Source: Kofleriaceae bacterium
GTDB lineage: Bacteria; Myxococcota_A; Polyangia; Haliangiales; Haliangiaceae
DNA length: 33,179 nt
Reading direction: 5' to 3'
NCBI GenBank assembly: GCA_018058095.1
Contig: JAGPCO010000084.1
Span: forward strand, 1 to 33,179
In this document: one piece after another, positions 1 to 8,448 of the stretch
Numbering within the stretch: the first letter of the stretch is position 1
How the letters are laid out: every line of letters begins with the position of its first letter
The notes under the pieces: model-generated
The model's input: the letters and a program-made list of their open reading frames with translations, nothing else
Database searches by the model: none
Told to the model about the DNA's origin: nothing
Program-made: the position numbers and the translations under genes

Positions 1-1578
1 GTCCCGGTCCATCACGTCGAGGCCGACGCGGCCGGCCACCCGGTGGTGGTGCTCAAGCGCATCGAGGGCACCGAGTGGAGCACGCTGCTCGGTGACGCCG
101 ACGCCGTGCGGGCCCGGTTTGGCCACGACGACCTGCTGGCCTGGAACCTCGAGATCCTCCTGCACGTGTGCAACGCGCTGCGGTTCGCGCACAGCCGGGG
201 CGTGGTCCACCGCGACATCAAGCCGAGCAACGTGATGATCGGTTCGTTCGGTGAGGTGTACCTGCTCGACTGGGGCCTGGCGGTGAGCACGCGCGACGAC
301 GGCAGCGGGCGCCTGCCGCTGGCGCGCAACGCCACCGAGATGGCCGGCACGCCCGGTTACATGGCGCCGGAGATGCTCGGCGGCGCGGACATCACGCCGG
401 CGACCGACGTGTACCTGGTCGGTTCGGTGCTGGCGCAGCTCATCAGCGGCCGGCCCCCGCACCGCGGCCGCAGCGTGGCCGAGGTGGTGGCCAGCGTGGT
501 CGCGTCGAGCCCCGAGCTGCCGGCCGACGCCCCGCCGGAGCTGGCGGCGATCTGCCGGCAGGCGATGGCGGCCAGCCCGGCCGACCGGTTCGCCACCATC
601 GACGACCTGCGCCGGGCGCTGGTGACGTTCCTGGCCCTGCGCGGGGTGGCCCGCCTGGTCACGACTGCCGAGCAGCGCCTGCGCGAGCTGCGCGCGCTCG
701 CCAGCGGCGACCAGCCCGACCGGCACGAGCTGTACCGGCTGTTCGGCGCGTGCCGGTTCGGCTTCCTCGAGGCCCTGGTGACCGCGCCCGAGCACGCGGG
801 CGCCCGCGCCGGCCTGCGCGCCGCCAGCGTCGCCGTCGCCGAGTTCGAGCTGGCAGCCGGCTCGCCCCAGGCCGCGCTCGACGTGCTGGCCGAGCTCGAG
901 GGGCCTCCACCCGAGCTGGCGGGCCGGGCCGAGGCCGCCGCGGCCGCCGCCCGCGCCCGCCAGGCCAAGCTCGAGGCGCTGCGGCACGACTACGACGAGA
1001 CCGTCGGCGCGCGCACCCGCACCTTCCTGGCGCTGATCCTCGGCGTGGTGTTCACCACCTCACCGCTGCTGGGCGCGGCCTACCCGCAGGCGGTCGCCAC
1101 CCCGCGCCACCTGGTCCTGTGGAGCCTGGCCGCGCTGGTGCTGCTGGTCGCGCTCGGCGTGTGGGCCCGCCACTCCCTGAGCAAGACGGTGGTCAACCGC
1201 CGCCTGTTCGGCAGCTACCTCTTCCTGTTCGTGATGCAGGCCGGCCTGTGGGCGCAGCTCGACGCGCTCGGCGTCAGCGTCGAGACCGGCCTGCCGCTCA
1301 CCATCGCCCTGTGGGCGGTGGTGGCCGGCCTGGTCGCGCTCGGCATCGATCGCCGGGTCGTGCCGATGGGGCTGGGCTTCGTGCTGGGCGCGGCGGTGGC
1401 GACGGCGCGCCCGAGCTGGGCGTTGTACGTGGCCGCGGTCTGTAACGTCGGCTTCACGATCAACGCGGTGGTGGCCTGGCGCCCGACCACCTGGACCCGC
1501 AGCGAGGAGGAGCGGCTGCGGCAGAAGGCCGAGGAGCAGCAGGCCGCCGCCGCGCGCCGGGCCCGGCGTGGCCACTGA
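1..1578 (+). CDS. Ser/Thr protein kinase, C-terminal polytopic membrane domain (5' truncated)
   Basis: The reading frame is open from base 1, so the N-terminal lobe (P-loop and probably the catalytic Lys region) lies outside the window; 525 residues are visible. The kinase core is recognised by HRDIKPSN (catalytic loop), LLDWG (a DWG in place of DFG at the metal-binding motif), GTPGYMAPEM (activation-segment end) and the ATDVYLVG helix. A helical, Ala-rich region follows, then about six hydrophobic segments between nt 1020 and 1490, and a charged Glu/Arg tail. The protein therefore looks like an inner-membrane kinase with its catalytic domain N-terminal to a polytopic anchor or sensor. Substrate and signal are unknown. 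The stop lies 55 nt before the next gene on the same strand. Confidence 0.9.
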   Translation, partial: VPVHHVEADAAGHPVVVLKRIEGTEWSTLLGDADAVRARFGHDDLLAWNLEILLHVCNALRFAHSRGVVHRDIKPSNVMIGSFGEVYLLDWGLAVSTRDDGSGRLPLARNATEMAGTPGYMAPEMLGGADITPATDVYLVGSVLAQLISGRPPHRGRSVAEVVASVVASSPELPADAPPELAAICRQAMAASPADRFATIDDLRRALVTFLALRGVARLVTTAEQRLRELRALASGDQPDRHELYRLFGACRFGFLEALVTAPEHAGARAGLRAASVAVAEFELAAGSPQAALDVLAELEGPPPELAGRAEAAAAAARARQAKLEALRHDYDETVGARTRTFLALILGVVFTTSPLLGAAYPQAVATPRHLVLWSLAALVLLVALGVWARHSLSKTVVNRRLFGSYLFLFVMQAGLWAQLDALGVSVETGLPLTIALWAVVAGLVALGIDRRVVPMGLGFVLGAAVATARPSWALYVAAVCNVGFTINAVVAWRPTTWTRSEEERLRQKAEEQQAAAARRARRGH

Positions 1579-1621
1579 TCGGCGGCACGCCCGATCGCTG
1601 GTGCGCGCGGGCGGCGATGGC

Positions 1622-1627
1622 GATACT
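1622..1627 (+). promoter_or_regulatory. -10-like GATACT, 6 nt before start codon
   Basis: GATACT is followed by GCGGCG and then the ATG at 1634. It shares ACTGCGG with three other start regions in the window. No -35 and no Shine-Dalgarno are seen, so a leaderless transcript is possible. Confidence 0.35.
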
Positions 1628-1633
1628 GCGGCG

Positions 1634-2773
1634 ATGCCGGCGCCCTCGCTCGAACTCGACCCCGCCACCCTGGCCGAGCTCGGCCGCTTCGGCTTCGACC
1701 CGGTCCAGCTGGAGACGTTCGCCGCGCGGGTGATGGCGCCGGTCGCTGCGGGCGGCGCCGACCCCAACCTGGTGCGCGGCGCCATCACCCCGCTGGTGGA
1801 GGGTGACGTCCGGCAGCTGCCAGCGGCCGGCAGCGCCGAGGCCACCCGCCTGGCCGCGCTCGGCCGGGACGCGGCCCGGCGTGGCGAGGTCGGGGTGGTG
1901 GTGCTGGCCGGGGGCATGGCGACCCGCTTCGGGGGCGTGGTGAAGGCGATCGTGCCAGCGATCGGGCCACACTCGTTCCTGGCCCTCAAGCACGCCGACG
2001 TCGCCGCCCGTGCCCGCGAGGCGGGCGCGGTGATCCCGATGCTGCTCATGACCAGCTACGCCACCCACGACCGCACGCTGGCTCACGTCGCCGAGCTCGG
2101 CCTGGGCGGGCCGGCCCCGGTGGCGTCGTTCCCGCAGTTCGTCTCGGTCCGGCTCGGCCCGGGCGGCGGGCTGTTCCGCCAGGCCGACGGCACCCTGTCG
2201 CCGTACTCGACCGGGCACGGCGACCTGACCTTCGCGCTGCGCGCCAGCGGCACCCTCGACCGCTTCCGCCGCGCCGGCGGCCGCGTCCTGTGCGTGTCCA
2301 ACGTCGACAACCTCGGGGCCACGCTCGACTGGACCGTCCTCGGCGCCCACCTCGAGCACGGGCGCGCGGTGACCGCCGAGCTGGTGGCCAAGGCCCCGGG
2401 CGATCGCGGCGGCGCCCCGGCCCGGGTCGACGGCGTGCCTCAGATCATCGAGGCGTTTCGCTTCCCGCCGGCGTTCGACCAGGACTCGATCCCGCTGTTC
2501 AACACCAACAGCTTCGTGCTCGACGCCAGCGCCCTCGACCGCGACTTCCCGCTCGACTTCTTCCAGGTCGAGAAACAGGTCGACGGCCGCGCCGCGATCC
2601 AGTTCGAGCGCCTGGTCGGCCAGCTCACGGCGCACCTGCCGACCCAGTTCCTGGTGGTGCCGCGCGACGGCGTCGACGGGCGGTTCCAGCCGGTCAAGGA
2701 TCCGGCCGAGCTGACGGCGCGGCGCCCGGTGATCGAGGCGCTGCTGGCCGCGCGTGGTGTGGCCACGTCGTGA
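1634..2773 (+). CDS. UDPGP-family nucleotidyltransferase (UTP-sugar-1-phosphate uridylyltransferase-like)
   Basis: The protein is 379 aa from ATG 1634. A GTG at 1568 extends the frame but overlaps the upstream kinase and adds an atypical N-terminus. Residues 88-108 carry the nucleotide-binding signature LAGGMATRFGG followed by VVKAIVP, the LxGGxGTRxG...K pattern of UDP-glucose/UDP-GlcNAc pyrophosphorylases of the UDPGP type. VSNVDNLG and the PLFNTNSF and FQVEKQ blocks also fit that family. It would transfer UMP from UTP to a sugar 1-phosphate for cell-surface polysaccharide or glycoconjugate synthesis. Which sugar cannot be told from the sequence. The usual second Gly of the signature is replaced (GGMA for GGLG). 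It sits between two Ser/Thr kinases. Confidence 0.75.
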   Translation: MPAPSLELDPATLAELGRFGFDPVQLETFAARVMAPVAAGGADPNLVRGAITPLVEGDVRQLPAAGSAEATRLAALGRDAARRGEVGVVVLAGGMATRFGGVVKAIVPAIGPHSFLALKHADVAARAREAGAVIPMLLMTSYATHDRTLAHVAELGLGGPAPVASFPQFVSVRLGPGGGLFRQADGTLSPYSTGHGDLTFALRASGTLDRFRRAGGRVLCVSNVDNLGATLDWTVLGAHLEHGRAVTAELVAKAPGDRGGAPARVDGVPQIIEAFRFPPAFDQDSIPLFNTNSFVLDASALDRDFPLDFFQVEKQVDGRAAIQFERLVGQLTAHLPTQFLVVPRDGVDGRFQPVKDPAELTARRPVIEALLAARGVATS

Positions 2774-2798
2774 ACGCCCGCGCGACGATGAGGCGCGG

Positions 2799-2804
2799 TA
2801 TACG
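2799..2804 (+). promoter_or_regulatory. Possible -10 TATACG
   Basis: TATACG lies 9 nt before the GTG at 2814 in a very GC-rich context. No -35 and no clear Shine-Dalgarno are seen. The match is weak compared with others in the window. Confidence 0.25.
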
Positions 2805-2813
2805 GGTGGCGCC

Positions 2814-4070
2814 GTGAACCCGTTCGAGTTCCTCATCTCCATCACGCCGTTCGTGTTCGCCGCCTTCACCGTCAAGACGGTGCTCGAGCACCGGCGGGCC
2901 CGGCTCGAGCTCGAGCGCGGCAAGGGCGCTGATCCCAAGCTGCTCGAGGCCGGGGCGCGCGAGCGCAAGCTGCTGGTCGAGCGCATCGAGCACCTCGAGA
3001 CCATCGTGTGTAGCGTCGACCTCGAGCTCAACCAGAAGCTCAGCCGGCTCATCGACGAGCAGCAGCTCCTGCCGGCCCCGGCCGGCGCGACCAGCGCGCC
3101 CGCCCCGGCCGGCGGCCCCGCACGAGCGGGCGACGCCCCCGCGGCCGCGGCCGCCGCGCCGGTCGCCGCGCCCGCCGCGCCTGGGCTCGACCGCACGCTG
3201 ACCGCAGCGCCCGGGGCCAGCCCGGCCCCACGTGGGGCCGGCTCGACCGAGCTGCACCCGGGCGAGGTCCTGGCCGGTCGCTACCGGGTCCAGCGCCTGC
3301 TCGGACGCGGCGGCATGGGCGCGGTGTACCTGGCCGACGACGAGGTGCTGCGCGAGCTGGTCGCGCTCAAGGTCATCGCCAGCGCCTGGGCCGTCGACGA
3401 CGTCGCGATGATCGCCCGCTTCAAGGGTGAGGCCACCGCGGCCCGCAAGGTGTCGTCACCCAACGTCATCCGCATCCACGATCTGGGTGAGGCCCGGCCC
3501 GGCCTGCTGTACCTGTCGATGGAGTACTTCCCGGGTCGCACGCTGGCCGAGGTGATCACCCAGCGCGGCCTGGTCCCGCTGGCCGACGCCCGCGACTACC
3601 TGCGCCAGATCTGCACCGGCCTCGGCGCGGCCCACGACGCCGGGGTGATCCACCGCGATCTCAAGCCGCAGAACGTGCTGGTCGGGGAGCGGGGCGCGGT
3701 CAAGCTGATCGACTTCGGGCTGGCCAAGGCGGCGTCGGGTCACGGCCTGACCTCGACCGGGGCCCTGCTCGGCACCCCCAACTACATGGCGCCCGAGCAG
3801 CTGCGTGGCAAGGCGGTCGACGTCCGCACCGACCTGTACGCGCTCGGCGCCCTCGCCTTCCACCTCTTGACCGGGCGGCCGCCGTTCGCCGGCGACAACC
3901 CGATCGCGGTCGGCTTCGCCCACCTGACCGAGCCGCCGCCGACGGTGCGCAGCCTGCGCCCCGACGTCGACGCCGCGCTCGAGCAGATGGTTCTGGCGGC
4001 GCTGGCCAAGGACCCGGCGCAGCGCCCGGCCTCGGCCGCCGACTTCCGCAAGGCGGTCGAGGCGGCGTGA
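2814..4070 (+). CDS. Ser/Thr protein kinase with N-terminal membrane segment and PspB-like coiled coil
   Basis: Start GTG 2814 gives 418 aa beginning with a hydrophobic segment (residues 5-20). The upstream GTG at 2754 would put an Arg-rich stretch first. Residues 24-82 form a charged coiled coil with ERIEHLETIV, resembling the ERIxxLExIL helix of phage-shock protein PspB. Residues 85-145 are an Ala/Pro-rich linker. The kinase domain covers about 155-418: GRGGMGAVY P-loop (165-172), VALK Lys186, HRDLKPQN (280-287), DFG (300-302), GTPNYMAPEQ (320-329), RTDLYALG. All catalytic residues are present. It should be a Hanks-type kinase with its kinase domain held at the cytoplasmic face by a short stalk. 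Target unknown. The gap to the upstream gene is 40 nt, so co-transcription is possible. Confidence 0.9.
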   Translation: MNPFEFLISITPFVFAAFTVKTVLEHRRARLELERGKGADPKLLEAGARERKLLVERIEHLETIVCSVDLELNQKLSRLIDEQQLLPAPAGATSAPAPAGGPARAGDAPAAAAAAPVAAPAAPGLDRTLTAAPGASPAPRGAGSTELHPGEVLAGRYRVQRLLGRGGMGAVYLADDEVLRELVALKVIASAWAVDDVAMIARFKGEATAARKVSSPNVIRIHDLGEARPGLLYLSMEYFPGRTLAEVITQRGLVPLADARDYLRQICTGLGAAHDAGVIHRDLKPQNVLVGERGAVKLIDFGLAKAASGHGLTSTGALLGTPNYMAPEQLRGKAVDVRTDLYALGALAFHLLTGRPPFAGDNPIAVGFAHLTEPPPTVRSLRPDVDAALEQMVLAALAKDPAQRPASAADFRKAVEAA

Positions 4071-4087
4071 TCACCTGCGACCGGTGC

Positions 4088-4093
4088 TAGCCT
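4088..4093 (+). promoter_or_regulatory. -10-like TAGCCT, 7 nt before start codon
   Basis: TAGCCT is followed by seven bases and the ATG at 4101. A -10 hexamer at this spacing would place transcription initiation at or next to the start codon. No -35 is recognisable. Confidence 0.45.
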
Positions 4094-4100
4094 GCCGGCC

Positions 4101-5870
4101 ATGACCACGAGCAGCCAGCCGCATGGCGGCGCCATCATCGCCGACGTCCTGTACCGCCACGGCGTGCGCCACCTCTTCACGCTGTGCGGCGGCCACATCT
4201 CGCCCATCCTGACCGGGTGCGACGAGCGCGGCATCCGCGTGGTCGACACCCGCGACGAGGCCAACGCGGTGTTCGCGGCCGACGCGGTGGCACGCCTGAC
4301 CGGCACGGTCGGGGTGGCCGCGGTCACCGCCGGGCCGGGCGTCACCAACGCCCTGACCGCGCTCAAGAACGCACAGATGGCGCAGACCCCGCTCATCCTG
4401 TTCGGCGGCGCCACCGCGACGCTGCTCAAGGGCCGCGGCTCGCTGCAGGACATCGACCAGCTGTCGATCGTGCGGCCGATGACCAAGTGGGCCACCTCGG
4501 TGTCGACCGTGCCGGCGCTGGGCCCGACGGTCGAGCGGGCCATCGAGATCGCCACGTCGGGTGTGCCCGGCCCGGTGTTCATCGAGACCCCGGTCGACCT
4601 CTTGTACTCCGAGGCGACCGTGCGCCAGCTGTACGAGAAGGAGGCCGGCCTGGGCAAGGCCAAGGGCGTCGCCGCCAAGGCCCTCGAGTGGTACATCAAG
4701 GCGCACCTGTACAAGCAGTTCAAGGCGCCGGCGCTGCCGGGCCTGGGCGGACGCGACCTCGGCCTGCCCGAGCTGAAGCTGCCGCCGCTGCGGCACCAGC
4801 AGGCCATGGGCCAGATCACCCGGGCCCTGGCCAGCGCGCAGCGCCCGGTCATCGTCGTCGGCAACCAGACCATGGTCGGCGTGCGCGACCCCGAGCGGAT
4901 CGCGGCCGCGCTCGAGCGCCTCGGCGCCCCGGTCTACCTGGCCGGCGCCGCCCGCGGCCTCCTCGGCCGGACCAGCTCCCTGCAGTTCCGCCACGCCCGC
5001 GGCGCCGCGCTCAAGGAGGCCGACTGCGTCATCGTGTGCGGCTTCCCGTTCGACTTCCGCCTCGGCTATGGCCGCGGCATCGGCCGCGGCGCGACGCTCA
5101 TCGCCGCCAACCTGTCGGCGACCGAGCTGCGCAAGAACCGCCGGCCCGACCTCGCGGTCGAGATGCACCCGGCCGACTTCCTGGTCGCGCTGGCCGGCGC
5201 CAGCGCCGGGCCTGGCGCCGGCTGGGCCGGCTGGTTCGAGACGCTGCGCGGGCGGGAGGCGGCGCGCGACGCCGAGATCAGCGCCAAGGCCGCGCCGGCC
5301 GGCGAGCTGATCGACCCGCTGCACTTCTTCCTCCGGGTCGAGGAGCACCTGGCCGATGACGCCATCCTGGTCGTCGACGGCGGCGACTTCGTGGCCACCG
5401 CCAGCTACATCGTCCGCCCGCGTCAGCCGCTGTCCTGGCTCGACCCCGGCGTGTTCGGCACCCTCGGCGTCGGCGGCGGCTTCGCGCTCGGCGCCGCGGT
5501 GGCCCGGCCTGGCCGCGAGGTGTGGCTCTTGTGGGGCGACGGCTCGTCGGCGTACACGCTGGCCGAGTTCGACAGCTTCGTCCGCCACGGCGTCGCCCCC
5601 ATCGCCCTCATCGGCAACGACGCCTCGTGGGCCCAGATCGCGCGCGAGCAGGTCGAGATCCTCGGCACCTCGCTCGGCACCGACCTGCGCCGGACCGACT
5701 ACCACCTGGTCGCGGCCGGCTACGGCGGCGTCGGCCTCGAGCTGCGCGACCCCGACCAGGTCGACGCCGTGCTGGCCGAGGCCAAGCGCATCGCCGCCAG
5801 CGGCCGACCGGTGTGTATCAACGTGCACCTGCGTCGGACCGACTTCCGCAAGGGCTCGATCTCGATCTGA
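4101..5870 (+). CDS. ThDP-dependent 2-hydroxyacyl-CoA lyase-like / acetolactate synthase-like protein (ILVBL/HACL2 type)
   Basis: The 589-aa protein has the three domains of the ThDP decarboxylase superfamily. The N-terminal PYR domain has the catalytic Glu53 in DTRDEANAVFAADA, followed by AAVTAGPGVTN. A central domain has VVGNQTM and ARGLLGR. The C-terminal PP domain has the ThDP/Mg motif GDGSS...IGND. Landmarks GGHISP, KNAQMAQ, GGDFV, FGTLGVG and the terminal RTDFRKGSI match, as I recall it, animal ILVBL (HACL2) more closely than bacterial IlvB. HACL2 cleaves 2-hydroxyacyl-CoAs to a shortened aldehyde and formyl-CoA. Unlike the animal protein there is no N-terminal membrane anchor. No IlvN-like small subunit lies nearby, which argues against a canonical acetolactate synthase. 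Substrate is inferred. Confidence 0.8.
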   Translation: MTTSSQPHGGAIIADVLYRHGVRHLFTLCGGHISPILTGCDERGIRVVDTRDEANAVFAADAVARLTGTVGVAAVTAGPGVTNALTALKNAQMAQTPLILFGGATATLLKGRGSLQDIDQLSIVRPMTKWATSVSTVPALGPTVERAIEIATSGVPGPVFIETPVDLLYSEATVRQLYEKEAGLGKAKGVAAKALEWYIKAHLYKQFKAPALPGLGGRDLGLPELKLPPLRHQQAMGQITRALASAQRPVIVVGNQTMVGVRDPERIAAALERLGAPVYLAGAARGLLGRTSSLQFRHARGAALKEADCVIVCGFPFDFRLGYGRGIGRGATLIAANLSATELRKNRRPDLAVEMHPADFLVALAGASAGPGAGWAGWFETLRGREAARDAEISAKAAPAGELIDPLHFFLRVEEHLADDAILVVDGGDFVATASYIVRPRQPLSWLDPGVFGTLGVGGGFALGAAVARPGREVWLLWGDGSSAYTLAEFDSFVRHGVAPIALIGNDASWAQIAREQVEILGTSLGTDLRRTDYHLVAAGYGGVGLELRDPDQVDAVLAEAKRIAASGRPVCINVHLRRTDFRKGSISI

Positions 5871-5904
5871 TCGCCGCGTCAGCGGCGACCGCGGTGGCCG
5901 GCGC

Positions 5905-8358
5905 CTACTGCTGCAGGCAGTACACGCGGTGCTGGGTGTTGTCGCACTGGGTGATGCCCCCCATCGTCGCGTAGTTGGCAAACGCCGTGCTCTTGCGCGC
6001 GCTGGCCGGGAGGCCGACCCATCCATATGCGGTCGCGGCCGCGGACGACCAGTTGTTGCAGGTGCTGGTGAACGAACCCGCGGTGGTCAGGGTCGCCGCG
6101 CCGGCCCAGGTCCGGGTCGTGATGTAGTTGCCGTTGGCGGTGACGCTGAGCGACGAGTCCCACAACGTCGGCGTCGTGGCCAGGAACTGGGTGGCGTTGA
6201 TGGCCAGCTGCACGTTGTCGGGCCGGACCCACACGCCCCCGCTCGCCGTGAAGCGCGACGCCGCCGAGGTGCCGCCGCCGGCGGCCGGCCCGGCCGGCAG
6301 CAGGGCCAGGAACGTGCCGGTGTAGCCGGCCATGGTCGCCTCGCTCTGGCACAGGGTGTCGGCGGCGGCGCGGCCGGCGCTCGGGATGAAGTTGCCGTTC
6401 GATACGAAGGCGCGGCGGAACCCGCCCGAGGGCGCCGGCACCGTCACCGTGGCCTGGAAGTCGATGCCGAAGCAGTACAGCGGCTGCGACGACGAGCACG
6501 TGCCACCGCCGTTGGAGACCCAGCCGAACGTGGTGTAGTCGTTGCTACCGGAGTTGCCGGTCATCGCGGTGGTGCCGTCGGTCCAGTTGGCGCAGGTGCT
6601 GGTGACGATGGAGGTGCCGTTGTTGCTGGCGCCGGTCCAGACGGTGGACTCGACCACGGCCGCGGTCTCGCTGCGGTTGGGCGGGTAGAAGATCTTGCCG
6701 GCGCCGAGGTCGGCCTGGCTGTTGGCGAACGGCTTGTTGTCGGTCCGGACCCAGCCGCTGGCGGTGGCGCCGAGCCGGCTGATCGCCGTGGCCGAGCCGG
6801 TGCCGAGGTAGGCGCGGAAGGTGCCCGGCAGTGAGGCGGCGGTGGCGCGAGCCTGGCAGATGGCGTCGGCGCCGGACAGGCCACCCAGGTTGCCGGTGTG
6901 GGTGGAGCTGGTGACGAACATGTAGTTCGGCGGCGGGTTGAACGTCGCCGCCACCGTGGTCGCCGCGGTCACCGTCACCGTGCAGGTGCCGGTACCGGTG
7001 CAACCGCCCCCGGACCAGCCGGCGAAGGTGTGGCGGTTGGCGGCCGCGGCGGTCAGCACCACGACCTGGCCGTGGGTGTAGGCCTCGGAGCAGTCGAGGC
7101 CGCAGTTGATGCCGGACGGGCTCGACGTCACGGTGCCCGTGCCGGTGCCGGGCTTGGTCACGGTCAAGGTGTAGCTGTTGAGGGCGAAGCTGGCGGTGAC
7201 GCTGGTCGCCGCGGTCATCGTCACCACGCAGGCGCCGGTCCCGGTGCAGCCCCCGCCCGACCAGCCGGTGAACGTCGAGTTGGCCGCCGCGCTGGCCGTC
7301 AGCTGCACCATCTGGCCGTGGTTGAAGCTGGCCGACTGGCTCGAGCAGGCCGCGCCGCAGTTGATCCCGACCGGGTTGGACGTGACGGTGCCGGTCCCGG
7401 TGCCACCCTTGTTCAGGGTCAGCAGGTAGCTGTTGAGGGTGAACTCGGCGTCGACCACGGTGGCCGCGTTCACGGTGACGACACACGCCGCGTTGCCGGA
7501 GCAACCACCGCCGCTCCAGCCCATGAAGGTCGAGCCGCCGCCGGCGCTGGCGCTGAGGGTCACCACCTGTCCGAGCGAGTAGACCTCGGAGCAGTCCGTG
7601 CCGCAGTTGATGCCGGTCGGGCTGGAGCTGACCAGGCCGGTGGGCGAGGCGTTGCCCGACCGGCTCACGGTCAACGAGTTGCCGGCCGAGAAGGTGGCGC
7701 CCACGGTGACGTCGCCGTTCACCGTGATGGCGCAGCTGCCCATGCCGGTGCAGGCCCCGCTCCAGCCGGTGAAGGTCGACGGCATGGTCGCGGTCGCCGA
7801 TAGCGTCATCGCCGTGCCGTGGGCCACGGTGACGTTGCAGGTGCCGGGGCAGGCGATGCCACCCACGTTCGAGGTCACGATGCCTTGGCCGTTGCCGGGC
7901 AAGGTCACGGTCACCATGCGCTGGGCCACGGCGAACTCGGCGGTCACCGTGAGGTCGGCGTCGACGGTCACCGCGCAGCTCGGCGCGGTGCCGCAGCCAC
8001 CACCCACCCATCGGGTCAGGACGGAGGCGTTGTCGGCCGTGGCGGTCAGGGTGACGACGGTGCCGACCGGGACCACCGCGCTGCAGGTGGCGCCGCAGGT
8101 GATGAGGCCCGAGTCGGAGGTGATCTCGCCCATCCCAGTGCCGGACCTGGCCACGGTCAGCGTGACCAGGTTGGGTCCGGCGTCGGGCATGACGGCGTCG
8201 ACCCCGGCGTCGATCGTGGCGTTGCCATCGGCGGTCGGGCCGTCGTTCACGCGCGGCCCGTCAGGCAGGTTGTTCTCGACGTTGCCGCACCCGACGAGCG
8301 CGGCGAGCGCGGCCAGCACGACCCAGGTCACGACGCGACCAGACGACTTCATCCCCAT
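5905..8358 (-). CDS. Repeat lipoprotein: five InlB B-repeat-like modules plus two DUF1554-like domains
   Basis: Start ATG 8358 (817 aa) is preceded by GAGG at 5-nt spacing; a further in-frame start at 8379 lacks this. The N-terminus is a type II signal peptide with lipobox LVGC (Cys24), then a Pro/Asp-rich linker. Residues 64-475 hold five tandem modules of about 80 aa of the pattern TVxxxGxGTVTSxPxGINCG..C...F.GWSGGGCTG.G.C.VT...TVTATF, the divergent InlB B-repeat type (Flg_new_2), each with conserved Cys pairs. Residues 478-817 hold two related domains starting with FVTSSTHTGNLGGLSGAD and FVSNGNFIPSAGRAAAD, with W/C pairs, resembling DUF1554/endostatin-like domains. It is likely an outer-membrane or surface-exposed adhesive lipoprotein. 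It converges with the ThDP gene, leaving 34 nt between stops. Confidence 0.85.
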   Translation of the reverse strand: MGMKSSGRVVTWVVLAALAALVGCGNVENNLPDGPRVNDGPTADGNATIDAGVDAVMPDAGPNLVTLTVARSGTGMGEITSDSGLITCGATCSAVVPVGTVVTLTATADNASVLTRWVGGGCGTAPSCAVTVDADLTVTAEFAVAQRMVTVTLPGNGQGIVTSNVGGIACPGTCNVTVAHGTAMTLSATATMPSTFTGWSGACTGMGSCAITVNGDVTVGATFSAGNSLTVSRSGNASPTGLVSSSPTGINCGTDCSEVYSLGQVVTLSASAGGGSTFMGWSGGGCSGNAACVVTVNAATVVDAEFTLNSYLLTLNKGGTGTGTVTSNPVGINCGAACSSQSASFNHGQMVQLTASAAANSTFTGWSGGGCTGTGACVVTMTAATSVTASFALNSYTLTVTKPGTGTGTVTSSPSGINCGLDCSEAYTHGQVVVLTAAAANRHTFAGWSGGGCTGTGTCTVTVTAATTVAATFNPPPNYMFVTSSTHTGNLGGLSGADAICQARATAASLPGTFRAYLGTGSATAISRLGATASGWVRTDNKPFANSQADLGAGKIFYPPNRSETAAVVESTVWTGASNNGTSIVTSTCANWTDGTTAMTGNSGSNDYTTFGWVSNGGGTCSSSQPLYCFGIDFQATVTVPAPSGGFRRAFVSNGNFIPSAGRAAADTLCQSEATMAGYTGTFLALLPAGPAAGGGTSAASRFTASGGVWVRPDNVQLAINATQFLATTPTLWDSSLSVTANGNYITTRTWAGAATLTTAGSFTSTCNNWSSAAATAYGWVGLPASARKSTAFANYATMGGITQCDNTQHRVYCLQQ
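6934..8169 (-). repeat. Five tandem ~240-bp protein-coding repeats (InlB B-repeat-like)
   Basis: The modules correspond to residues 64-146, 147-226, 227-309, 310-394 and 395-475 of the lipoprotein encoded here. The last three are the most alike, sharing GTGTVTSxPxGINCG and FxGWSGGGCTGTG, which suggests recent internal duplication. Confidence 0.8.
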
Positions 8359-8448
8359 GGGTACCTCGTACCGCACCAACGCGCGCAGTTGAAGAACTTC
8401 CCGCCGCGGTGTGCGACCAGGCCCGGTTGGCGGCCTCGGCCGGCGGGC

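Noticed and set aside
1460-3196. Minus-strand open frame of 578 codons across the nucleotidyltransferase gene
   Set aside because: Overlaps two convincing plus-strand genes and has low-complexity Arg/Ala content typical of an antisense shadow.
4071-6026. Minus-strand open frame of 651 codons opposite the ThDP enzyme
   Set aside because: Composition is Arg/Gly/Ala/Asp-rich shadow sequence with no motif, while the plus strand encodes a complete conserved enzyme.
5356-6834. Plus-strand open frame of 492 codons running over the end of the ThDP gene and into the repeat lipoprotein
   Set aside because: It crosses two real genes in the wrong frame or strand and has no recognisable domain.
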